DNA of 64,000 nt from Aquanectria penicillioides (lineage: Eukaryota; Ascomycota; Sordariomycetes; Hypocreales; Nectriaceae), in contig PYIU01000007.1 in the NCBI GenBank assembly GCA_003415625.1, forward strand, positions 3,906,001 to 3,970,000, given 5' to 3'. This document shows positions 45,569-56,118 of the stretch, piece after piece. The position numbers and the translations under genes are program-made. Under the pieces are notes generated by a model. That model saw only the letters and a list, made by a program, of their open reading frames with translations. It did not search any database and was not told where the DNA came from. Within the stretch, counting starts at the first letter, position 1. Each line of letters begins with the position of its first letter.

Positions 45569-46633
45569 CTATAACGGTGCTGTATGCATTGTTTTGTCGT
45601 CGAATGATTGGGTTAGGGCTGCCAAATCTTCAAATGCCCCTGAGGCATTATCCCATGACCCGTTCCGGGCGGCAAGCAGTTCGAGGACCAGATCGTCCAA
45701 CTTTCCCTGCTTGATCGGCCTACTACACGGGGTCCACGACGGAAGAAGCGTCCACGGCCGTTGCCTCTCCTTTGGGCTAACGACCTCGCTTTCGTCGAAA
45801 AGGTCAATCTGGCCGCTGTCTCCAAAGAGAAGGGCCTGCATGCGTTCCCCACCGCGCTCGGCGTCATCACATCTCGCCTGAAGGTTCCTGCACATTGTCT
45901 CCCGAGCGCGAAATTCGTCGAGCAGCTCCTCGAACCGGGCCGATTGCTCCTCGTGCTTGCGCTCGAGCCTTCCCATCTGCTCCATTTTGGAGCGGAGCTT
46001 TGCTCTCGTGTTCTGCTCGTTTAGGTGTGTCGTCTCCAGCTTGGCTTGGAGCTCCTCGATCAAGCTATCGCGGGCGTCTTGCTCCTGCGTCAACTTTTCC
46101 ACCTCGCTCTGCCGGTTGGCGTTGTCAGTCCAAAGTTGCGCCTTGCTACTGGTTTGAACGAGGGCCTGACTGAATGCCTGACCGTGCTGGCTATCCGCCC
46201 GCGCTCGGGCAATCCGGGCAACCATTCTCTCCGGAAGCTTGCTGCCGTAAGACCGCAAAAGTGTGACGAAAATAGACTCCTCGTTGACCATCCACGACAG
46301 GAAATCTGCGGCGGTATTGAGGGTCTCTTCCATCTGCTCGGCCTCGGGCCCCTGGGTGGCCTCGAGGGCCTGCGTGTGGCCATTGATAATGTCCCTCGTT
46401 TTGCCCATGGTTTAGAGGATCTCGAGCTTGGGGTTTCTGCACTCCCTGCAACGGATGGTGCAGTCTATGACTAGGTCTCGGATCGTCTGCTCGCCGTCGG
46501 GCTTGTAGCCGACCTCTTCGGCCTAGTCCCTTGCGCCTTTGCGAAGGGCACTTAGCTCTCGCGACAGTTTGTCGCTTCTTTGCGGGATGTCATGACTGTT
46601 GGTCAGCCACGGAGGTGGCTGTTGATTTGGCAT
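45569..46633 (-). pseudogene. Coiled-coil protein gene with two nonsense codons
   Basis: ATG at 46633 opens a 354-codon frame (MPNQQPPPWLTNSHDIPQRS...) broken only by two in-frame stops, TAG in RKGARD-AEEVGY and TAA in KLEIL-TMGKTR; in both places CAG/CAA (Gln) is a likely ancestor. The remainder (from 46408) is open: NTAADFLSWMVNEESIFVTL, then a long coiled coil (about 130-230) with KLTQEQDARDSLIEELQAKL and MEQMGRLERKHEEQSARFEE. A CRECR pair lies near the N-terminus. It resembles gag-like or lineage-specific fungal coiled-coil proteins; family not identified. Restart at 46408 could give a 279-residue product. Confidence 0.55.
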
Positions 46634-47330
46634 GACGACTGTGATTGTAAAAATCAGGTTCCAGTTTGCAAGGGTTGTATTGTCATGTAGTAGCTAAGTG
46701 TCCTTTTTGAAAGAGGGGGGGGTCCCGAAGACCCTGAAAAATATGTAGCAAAAGGGTTCTTTCCATCCACCCCCGCGGCCTCCTTCCGCGCCCAGGAAAA
46801 GGCAGGCTCCATCAATTGTGGTTGTGATGGAGGATTTATTTGCGGAGGAATTTGGCAGTCTAATGGTAGTCTGAGAGGACAGGCAGGCACTCCGTCCTCG
46901 AAACACATCTTGATTCCAACTTCACCGCAACTCTCCATATCCGTCAATTACACCGATTATCCTGTAGTTCGAGCCTTGGAATATCCATATGCTGCTAGAC
47001 ACTCTCGACCGTTCAAGTGTGCTACGTCCTGGCGTTGAGTGGTTCTGCGTGGATCTGGCGGCGTCGCGTCAATACGGATTGGAAATAAAAATAAACAACG
47101 CATATTAGTAAAGTCTCATGCAAGGAAAATAAAATGTATTAGGAAAGAAATCCTAAGAAACTCTAAAACGCCAAGTCCCTAAGTACACTAGAGAAGCGGC
47201 TAGGGACTGATGAAATGGATAGTGTAAGGCAGTTAGTGAAGGTGTGCATCTTGTCAATTACAAGCGGTTCTTGTCGCAGTAGGATAAACTTGCACAGTCA
47301 ACTCTTAGTGTCAGTATCCAAGCGGCGGTG
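46634..47330. other. Intergenic, nothing recognised
   Basis: Contains G and A runs and an AT-rich part at 47080-47160. Short minus-strand frames near 46654-46947 have no motif. Confidence 0.45.
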
Positions 47331-48572
47331 ATGGCCAATGGTGTCTGCCGAATTGAGTTCAAGCGCGATTCTTGGGCAGCCCAAAGGAGATGCAAAGCCG
47401 ACACAATGCACGAGATGGATGGAGTTGCCTCTGGAGCGGAATCGCTCGTCTTGGTCGTCATTACCTCCATTGGAGGTTTTCTCTTTGGCTATGACACGGG
47501 TCAAATTTCAGCTCTTCTCCTCTTTGCACAATGGCAGGGTGATGGTACTATTTCTTGGCCTCCCATCATCGGGTCGCTCCTGTCTCACTTATGCGTATTG
47601 GGTGTCTTGTTGGTGCTTTGACGGCTTCATAGTAAATTCCTTGACCCGGAGATGAATACTTGCTGATTATATAGTACTGCGGATTGGTTTGGCCGTCGGA
47701 AGAGCTTGGGTTTTCGTCGTTGCTATATTTCTCATCGGCAATACGCTCTAAACCACAGCGATGAACTCTTGGGTTCATATGACGAGTGGATGGGCTGCAA
47801 CTATTTCTTCGCAAGTAATACCCGGCTTGCCTGACTTGGTTCACATTCTTGCACTACTATTGAGCTACCATCTTTGAGTCAGCGGGCACAGATAATCCCA
47901 TCCTCGTCCAGCTAATCCTGGGAGCTGTGAATGTGGCCATGACTGTTCCTGGAATCTTGGGACGGAGTGGATCGGTCGCCGATGGCCCCTCTCCCTCGGA
48001 GCCCTCTGGCAGACAGTCTGGCTGATCATTTTCGTTTCCTTGGGCATAGCTGTTGACCCTTCAGAGAGCAGAGCCAGTGGTCTTGTGACGATTGTCTGTG
48101 CCTGTCTGTTTATTGCATCCTTGGCTACCAGATGGGGCCCCTTGGGTAGTTGTCGGAGAGACTTTCCCACTCCGTGCTCGAGCCAAGCAGGCATCTCTTG
48201 CAACCGCAGGTAACTGGCTTGGAAACTGTAAGCATTTATTTTCGAGCTTTGGATATTCATACCAATGCATTAGTTCTTATCGCATTCCTTACCTCCTTTG
48301 CTGATGATGGCATATCGTATGCCTTTGCTATGTCTTTGCGGGTATGAACTTGGTTGCAAACCCTCAGTTTTGAAAACATCGATTTGATATATCGCTTACA
48401 GGAGTTCAAGGCATGGAATAGTGCGAAGTGGACCCCTCTAGGTTACATTACCCGCAAACGCGACGAAGCCTATTTCCATCACGTCGCCAACGAGACCAGA
48501 CCGAGCACCTCGTTGACCAAGAAAGCTCTGAAGAAAGGTCGGATTGATCGCCTAGCCATAGAATTTACTTAG
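47331..48572 (+). pseudogene. MFS sugar transporter relic
   Basis: Starts near MANGVCRIEF and reads VLVVITSIGGFLFGYDTGQIS, the first-helix signature of Sugar_tr (PF00083) carriers. Later blocks appear in different frames: DNPILVQLILGAVNVAMTVP, then PLRARAKQASLATAGNWLGN (the family's conserved mid-loop), AYAFGMN-like remains, and the tail FKAWNSAKWTPLGYITRKRD. Many stops and frame changes. About 540 residues of family length are covered only partly. A hexose/fructose carrier in origin. Confidence 0.75.
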
Positions 48573-49890
48573 CCACACAGCCACCGTTGGGACAGACGCT
48601 GCGGACCCATAGAATACCAACAGCAAAGAGAGCGCAGGGACAAGCAATTCTGCTTCAATAAACTTGGTTACCCCACCTGACTCACAGTGCTGCATAGTAA
48701 TGCCTTTCAGAAGTAATTCGTCTTACAGTCACTTGTAAGTTATTGTCAATCGTCTGGATGTGACCGAGAATGGAAGATTAGCAAAGGAGCCTTATGGGAT
48801 GATGGGGCCAAAATTGAAGATTTTCACGCTTCACAACAATAAAATTTCAAAGGTTTATAAAGAATCACCATTGCCATTACCGCAGTGCAAGACAGGTAGC
48901 CAAGTGGCAGAACCAACGAGTTTCGCTTCTCATATAAATGATGCTCATCTTGAAAAATCCTTTCCCCTAGGTATCCTCAAGAATCGTCAAATTCCAAGGC
49001 TCCTTTCCTTCTCTGGTTTAAAGTCCAATCTCATCCCAATTTTTGCTCATTCAACAGCTGACCGATGCCCGAGGCAAGGACCCTGTCAGATGTCAGAGCT
49101 CCGTCTCCTGAAAGCCCGCATGAATACGGTCAGAGCATGGCACTGCATGGTAAGAGGTCGTTTCCAGCGATATCTCATGTATGTCAGCCCTGCGCCACAT
49201 CCTTGGAGGGTGATTGCATGCTAGAAACCAAAGGTCTGCGATTTCGGAAAGCCGGCTTTACTGTGCCGCACTAAACATGTAACCGATCAACGCGCAACCG
49301 GCCCAACGACTGTCAATTCGACATGTGTTCGTGGAAATGTTGCTGACGTGAGACTTGGAAGTCATAGCTGTCTCCAGTTTTACTTCTAGGAACGGTTAAT
49401 AGTTAGATGAGGATTGGCTGACACGGACTTCCAGGGCGATCCTCCGTCGGATCAACTGTATACTGATGAGGAGTAGAATGTATCCGTTGGCGCTCAACGG
49501 CCACTTCCTAATCAGTCCGATTGTTGTTCTAGCGATGGAGGCGACTGACTCAGTAACTTGCTGGCTGGCAGTCGATGGAGCAACGAACATGATGACCCAG
49601 TGTCGTTCACCGCTCTCCAAATTGGCAGCCTCTGCCCTCCACATTGCCTAATCAGGTAATTCATAAAGGGTCAACCAGCCCTACTTTCCCAAGTTCCCAA
49701 GTTTCAGCCCCGCGTCAGATCCATCGGATAATGGGGCTGTGTAATATGCAACCGGTAGCATGGTATAGCAAGCAGACAATAATACGGACGTGACGTGGTC
49801 TACCTGGTTGGCGTGGTACAGAGTTGAATTTGACATAAACGCTGTCATTCCCACTTGGCGAAAACATCCATATCCACATCCAATTTCACA
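48573..49890. other. 1.3-kb stretch without a supported gene
   Basis: A 154-codon plus-strand frame (48760-49224) has no motif and poor protein character. The right end is the promoter of the aldolase gene. Confidence 0.45.
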
Positions 49891-50909
49891 ATGACTTCTA
49901 GCAAACAGGGAATGGCGGCTTACGCTGCCCCGTCTCTCTTCCAGCCTCACAGAGCCCGAGAGGCTATCCGTGATGCTCACAAGAAGAAGATCCCGCCCAT
50001 CTGTGGGTATTATGCCGGTCTCAGCTCCATCCCTATTACCCGAATGGTCACCCCGTTCAATTTCGATGCTGTGTGGATCGACTGGGAGCACACCGCTTGT
50101 AACGTGGAAACCATGACCACCATGGTTCACGAGGCCATGTTCATGAGCCAAGGCCACACTATTCCATTTGTGCGAGTACCCGGACACGACCACGCCTCTA
50201 TCGCATACGCTCTTGACGCCGGCGCTAGCATTGTTGTTCCTCAGGTAACACTCTCCCTGAACCCTGAGAGAAAAGACTAACGTACTGGCAGGTCGACACT
50301 GTCGAGCAAGCAAAGCACGTCATCTCCGCTGCCAAGTACGGCACCAAGCAGAATGGCACTCGATCCGCACCCCCTTTCCGTCTTGTACCAGGCTTGACCG
50401 ATGCGCCTTTCGATCCTACTCGAGATATCCACAAGTGTCTTAACGACCAGGCCGCTATAATGATCCAAATTGAGACTCTTGAGGGTAAGCTCCCTGTTCG
50501 TAACAAGATCGCACGCCTAACATGATTAGGTATCAACAATCTCGATGCCATACTTACCGAAGTCCCCGATATCGACATTGTCTGGCTAGGATCCCTTGAC
50601 GCCCGTATCAGTATGAACCTTGCCGGCAACTCGGGCATGGGTGGCGACGAGCCGGAGTGGCTTGTGGCGCGCGAGAAGTTCTTCAATATCCTTGACAAGC
50701 ACGACAAGCCCTATGGGGGTTTTGCGTTTGCTAGCCCGCCTTATGGAAGCCCTGAGGGACTTCAAAAGGCCGGACAGCGTATGTCCTTCATCTTAATGTC
50801 CGCTGACGTCCTTCATCTTGGGATGATGGGCCAGGATCTAGCGGAGGCTCGTGCGCTTCTTGCATTGCCCCAGAATGCTGTAGAGACAAATGGGGAACAG
50901 AAGGCCTAA
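49891..50909 (+). CDS. HpcH/HpaI-type aldolase
   Basis: Exons 49891-50244, 50292-50484 and 50530-50909; 927 nt, 308 residues. Family PF03328: class II metal-dependent aldolases that split or join 4-hydroxy-2-oxo acids giving pyruvate plus an aldehyde. Seen: GYYAGLSSIPITRMVTPF, FDAVWIDWEHTACNVE, IPFVRVPGHDHASIAYALDA with the conserved Arg, GASIVVPQVDTVEQAKHVIS, and the metal-binding Glu in IMIQIETLEGINNLDAIL with the Asp in DIVWLGSLDARISMNL. The in-frame extension upstream begins with TTG, so ATG 49891 is used. Followed by a Zn2Cys6 regulator and an MFS carrier, forming a small unit that may degrade an acid entering as a 2-oxo compound; uronate catabolism would be compatible but is unproven. 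Confidence 0.92.
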
Positions 50910-51386
50910 GGGCTTTATTGATGTATGGGGCAACCCTATAGTGGAATTAGCCTGAGTCTAGTGATAAAGAACTCTTCTATGCTCTAGGACATATTCAAGT
51001 CCCTCAGTGCGAGCGAAGAATTAATACACGGACAAGAGGTAGGATGTGCCATGAGCGCGGAGCGGTGACGGACAATTTAGTGGGTAATGAGAAAACATAT
51101 CTCGGGAGACGAAGGAGGAGGCCAATAAAAAGGACAGGCAGGCGTCTGATCAATATCATCGAGCATGACCGTTGTTTAATTTCCCAACACTCATCCGTCT
51201 AAAGTCCAGTCCATCGGTGCCTTTCTAACGAGAGGTATTCTGTCTCCATTCCGGATCTGTATGTTAATAGCCTACTTTTCATGCAAACAGCGAGAATTCA
51301 CCTGCAGCTGGCATATCAGCTAGACGCATCGACCGTCACCCAGCACTAAAGCCATCGAGTAGGCTAAAGATGATCAACTTCACTCC
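50910..51386. other. Convergent 3' gap
   Basis: 0.48 kb between the stops of the aldolase and the regulator. If the regulator has a further 3' exon past 51403 (a GTAAGA follows GYIQ), it would lie here; otherwise nothing is recognised. Confidence 0.5.
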
Positions 51387-53802
51387 TCAGTAGACACTCG
51401 GGGGTCTTACTTGGATGTAGCCCATGAATCCATGGGTGAAATAGATGGCGGATACAAAAACGCTGCGCCATCTCCTAGGGGTAGTTGGGCTAGGCTGTCG
51501 AAGCCAGCGTTGCAGTACGTAAAGGGCAGCTGAGGCCAGTTGAAGGGATCTAGCACGAGAAGTAAGATTCGTGAAGCTTAGGACTACGTGCTGCGACGAC
51601 GTACCAGTGTCAACAGATGTCTGTTCCGGTTCTGGAACAAAAGTTGTTTCTTCTAGCCTCTTCAAAATAGTGCCCAAAGCGTCCGCCGCTCTTCGGGCTT
51701 CCACGGAGCGGTTGCTGGAGCGGTGCCAGATAGCCCGAGTCCCTTCCAAGAGGGCCTGGATCTTATCCAGCTTGTCCGCTTCTATGCTATCCTTAAAATA
51801 GCGTGTGTAGAAGCTGAGTACACTTGTGGCAAGGAGATGGGTGTGGTTGACGATGGCGGAGTCGTATAGGTTGATCGGGGTTAGCCGGCGGTGAGGTCGC
51901 AGCTCGTTGATCGTGAGGTGTTGTAACTCGAGGCTTTCCACGGCAGAATTTACCACGATATTGCGTGAAATCTCGTACTGATCCATCTCTTTAGACGCAG
52001 CAACGAACTTCCAATGCAGCAAAATTCGCCCTCTTAGATAGGTCAATTTGACGTTGACTCGCTGCGAAAGAATTAGCAACCTTGAGTCTTCTCGGCAACT
52101 CCTGGTATCGCCGTGGAAGCGAATGATGGCCAGAGGATCTGCAACTTGCCTGAAACACGGTGACCCGGGAATCCAAGATGGACTCGGACAGCGGCCGATA
52201 GCGCATGGACTGGGGGAGCTTCTCGAATGCATTGGTGAGCCGATCATCAATCCGCATGGCATCGGCCAGAGAATACGGATGGAGACTGGAAAGCGCGTTT
52301 GAGACCTGAGTCAGCGCCGTGGCCAACCTGAACTTTGCAATGGCGACGGATGATTGCGTAATCTCGTCGTCTGGTCGCGGCGGAGGCAGCGATCTCGCTG
52401 TCGAGTCGTAGTCGTCATCCGAGATATTTCGGGGCGCCAAGGTGTCGCATATCGACTCTTTGATGATGGCCGGCAGGCCCAGCTGTGTAGCCAACACGAC
52501 GTCGAATATGTAGACATGCGCCCACATCCGCCGTCTCATCTCCCCGTCATAAGCAGACAAAGACTTGAAATGCCGTGGGTCTCGATGGTAGCCCATCCGT
52601 ATCGCTTTTCAAGTCAGAAGCTCGGCCTCGTCCACAGAGGCCAGTGTCACGTACCGATTTGCACAATGGTTCCCAAGAGGAGCCACAGCCCGGTATTCGA
52701 GTCGCGGCGGAGATAGTTTTCTACCGTAAAGTAATGCAGTAGCGTTTCCATGATGAACGGTCCGCCTCTGCCGTATTGAGCGCGGATCAGACACTGGACA
52801 GTCTTTTCTCGATATCGCAAGAGCGCCCCTTGACCGCAGCTATGCGATGTTCCTCCGTGGATGCAATCATGGGGGCAAGGGCCCTGAAACTGCGCGGCAA
52901 CGCACATAGTGCTGTATAGTAGGCCCAGCCAGGAAACCGGGGCGGCCTCGGGGCTCTCCCAGAACTTGTGGTACTTCTCTCGTCAGAACTCAACCAGATT
53001 CGCGGATTGCCGCACGTACACTTTTCAGAAACTCTCTCGCGTGTAGGAAACCTGTGGCACAAATTGTTAGCATCCTGTGTGTCAATACGACCGCGGGTGA
53101 CCTTACAGCAATGGTCTAGCAATCGAAAGTAGGACGATATCAGTTCGTCACATGTGTTCCTAGGAGGTAGTGCCGCTATCAGCTCCTTCTCGGATGCCTG
53201 TCTTGCGCAGTCGAAGAGCAAAACGGTCTGGTAGATGGGCAGCTGCGCGTCGAGCTCGGCATCTTGGTCGCCAGAACTCGTCGCACGGTCCAGAACCGAC
53301 GTCCAGTGCGATCCGTCTTTGTAGTCGTTTCCGAACTTGTCGATTCTTAGATTGGACGACTCGGCAGGAGATCTGTCTTCGGAATCGACAGCGTCTGATC
53401 CGACACGCCGGTCGGTACTCCGGTTCCGAGCCCCGGATTTTGACGCCGATGGGAGATTCAGGAGTGGCAGGTAACCCCTTTGCCGGCCTTGCGACTTCTT
53501 CATTGCCGAGTTGTCGCTGTAGCTACAGTCATGGCCCATGTCCAGCTTCTGCGACGGTGTTAGCGAGTGCCAATAGTTCTACTAGGCAGATCAAAGGCTC
53601 ACGAGGCAAGTAGAGCATGGATGCTGGCGGTCGCACTTCTTCCTCCCCAGAGTGTCAGTACAGAGCACCTTGTCACCGAGGGATGTGCGTACTTTCGGCG
53701 GCGACACAGATGGCATGAGAGCTGCGGCTTGTCGCGCCGGCGCCCGGGATGGAGTGCTAGCGACCGCGGAGATAGTCGGAAGCCCGTCTCAGGAGTTGCC
53801 AT
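51387..53802 (-). CDS. Zn2Cys6 transcription factor with a GC-AG intron
   Basis: Seven exons, right to left: 53802-53693, 53642-53603, 53548-53107, 53051-53022, 52978-52655, 52604-52150, 52061-51387; 2076 nt, 691 residues. The zinc cluster is assembled over three exons: CHLCRRRKKKCDRQHPCSTC then LKLDMGHDC, cysteines at 30, 33, 40, 46, 49 and 58. The fungal_trans domain follows: SYFRLLDHCCFLHAREFLKK, FWESPEAAPVSWLGLLYSTM, VENYLRRDSNTGLWLLLGTI, IRMGYHRDPRHFKSLSAYDG and EMRRRMWAHVYIFDVVLATQ. Intron 6 (52149-52062) starts CAG|GCAAGT, the standard form of a GC donor, and no GT donor keeps the frame. Exon 4 has only 30 nt. Divergent from the MFS gene at 54240, convergent with the aldolase. Confidence 0.87.
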
Positions 53803-54239
53803 GGAGAACAACAGTGCTGATTTCCGCCGTGATTTTCTTTCTCGCAACCGAATGGGATGAAATGAGAACTTCTGAGGATCCGAACCTGGTGGTGGTTTGT
53901 TCCAGATGGAGGGACGAGAGCTGTGTTATTTGATACATCGTCCGACAACGATGACCCACCGTTACATCCGCCTTGCGCAGCCAATTACCGATGGAGAGAT
54001 CCTCCGACCGTCCGCCGCTAGCCTGCTCCGGAGCTAGAGAAGGACGGGGTTAACGACATTAAAGCCGATTCTCACCTTGTCGTCGTCGGGGGTGCAGATG
54101 CGATGAATGTAGCTTCATCAATGGCAAATCTCATCCAGACGGGGGTTTTCTCTCCTTAAAAGGCGGGTTCCTATGTGCATCGTGTCTAAAGGAAGAACGG
54201 TCGAAGTCCATCTCATCTTGATTGCTTCAAAACCGCACC
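53803..54239. promoter_or_regulatory. Divergent promoter, regulator / MFS carrier
   Basis: 0.44 kb between divergent ATGs, rich in CCG/CGG triplets. It contains a perfect 10-bp palindrome GCTCCGGAGC at 54026-54035, a possible site for the adjacent Zn2Cys6 protein (abutting CCG/CGG). Confidence 0.5.
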
Positions 54240-55897
54240 ATGTCTAATGTCAACCTTGGAGGAGGAAGCTCTGAGCCTATGGGTGATATCGAGACCGGCA
54301 GTCGCCCTCGGGGCGAGAAAGACGACGGCGGACTGGGCTCGGACGAAGACATTGTAGACTGGGACTCGCCGGCCGATCCTCAAAACCCACGAAACTGGCC
54401 CGGATGGAAGAAAGACTTGCACATCTTCCTACTAGGGATATTGACCCTGAATGCGTAAGCTGCCGACCCTGCTCACGGGTCTGCATATCTCACAGAGCGT
54501 CTTGCTGATGGAACCCAGCAACCTGGCTGCGACAATGTTTGCGCCCGGGACCGCTCAATTCGCCGAGGAATTCCACATCGCCAACGAGACCATCGTCGCG
54601 TTCGCCGTCAGCATCTACCTGATCGGCGTTGCCTTCGGCCCTATCCTGACTGCGCCCCTCTCTGAGATGCATGGCCGTCTCGTCATGTATCACATCTGCA
54701 ACGTCCTCTACGCCGCCTTCACCGTCGGCTGTGCCCTTAGCACGAACGCGCCCATGTTCTACGTCTTCCGATTCTTCTCCGGCTGTTCGTCGTCTGCCCC
54801 GATGGCAATCGGTGGCGGCACCATAGCGGACCTAATCCCGCCAGAGAAACGAGGTGGAGCCATGGGGCTCTTCATGTCGGGAGCGTTATTGGGGCCGGTA
54901 AGGACTCCTCCTCTTCTCGGATTATTTAAGCTCACCATGCCAAGGTCTTGGGTCCGGTAGCAGGAGGCTTCTTGGTGGCTAATCTAGGATGGAGGTGGAC
55001 GTTCTGGTTGATCCTGATCATCGTAAGCTCCCCCACGAGATGGTATTCAGGTGTCCGATGCTTACAATCAGAAACTCAGGGCGGATCGACTACGTTGTTT
55101 GCGTTCGCGTTCATGCGAGAGACGTATGCGCCCATCTTGCTGAGTCGCAAAGCCGCCAGACTTCGCAAGGAGACGGGCAACGCTCGCCTGCACGCCAAGG
55201 TTGTCCTGCCTTCGTCGTACAAGGTCATCATTGCGGCCATCTCTCGGCCTCTGAAACTGCTCGTCTTGGCGCCGATAGTCACGTCCCTGTCGCTGTACGT
55301 GGCGTATTCCTTTGGCCTGATATTCATTCTCTTCACCACGTTCCCTTCGGTGTTCCAGGAGCAGTACGGCTTCAGCACCGCCGTCTCGGGGCTGGCATAC
55401 CTTGGACTCGGGATAGGTTTCCTGGCGGGCTTGGCGGCGTTCACTGCGGTCAACAACTGGCAGAGGAAACATTGGGGGGGAAAGGCGGCTGGACTCCGGA
55501 GAGGCACCTGATACCGATGATCGTCTTCTCTCCGCTCACCGCAGTCGGCTTCTTCTGGTACGGCTGGAGCAGCGCCGAGCGCACACACTGGATCGTCCCC
55601 ATCATCGGCACCTTCTTCATTGCCGTCGGCACCCTCTTCACCATGATGCCCACGCAGTTGTATCTCGTGGACGCGTTCGGGGCGGGCGCAGCTGCTTCGG
55701 CACTCGCGGCGAATCTGATCCTCCGAGTCCTCTGTGGCGCCTTTGTCACCCTGGCTGGTCCGCCTCTATATGATCGCCTGGGATTGGATTGGGGAAACAG
55801 TCTCTTGGGCTTCCTCTGCATTGCATTCATTCCAGCTCCGGTCCTTATTTACCGAAACGGCGCCTGGTTGCGTGATCGCTTTCCTGCCAAACTATAG
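54240..55897 (+). pseudogene. MFS multidrug-type carrier (DHA1) with -1 frameshift
   Basis: Exons 54240-54454, 54498-54897, 54945-55022 and 55080-55897. Helix motifs are complete: FHIANETIVAFAVSIYLIGV, GPILTAPLSEMHGRLVMYH (MFS motif A region), [45 protein letters not shown] (split here: [19 protein letters not shown]), ETYAPILLSRKAARLR and a normal C-terminal half MMPTQLYLVDAFGAGAAASA. The frame changes at a run of seven G (55474-55480): one more G would join NNWQRKHWGG to KGGWTPERHLIPM. As written, translation stops at 55509-55511 after 374 of about 503 residues, losing the last four helices. It may be a true recent mutation, a phase-variable tract or a base-calling error. Confidence 0.82.
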
Positions 55898-56118
55898 GTT
55901 CACGTCTAGACGACATTTTTGTTTGCATAGTGAGTTGGTGGTCTAGTGTGGACCACGTAGGACCATTAGAGCCGAATATGAAGATGCAATTCGTGGAGGC
56001 GGTTACATCAGGAGAGTTGAGTACTCAAGCCGTCTGTAAAGTTTCCTTTTCTTCAATGTTGATTATCAACACCCATTCACCCAGTTTCATAGGAATCGTT
56101 TCAATATTCCCCTAATAT

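Noticed and set aside
48760..49224. 154-codon plus-strand open frame
   Set aside because: No motif or family resemblance and no supporting splice or promoter features.
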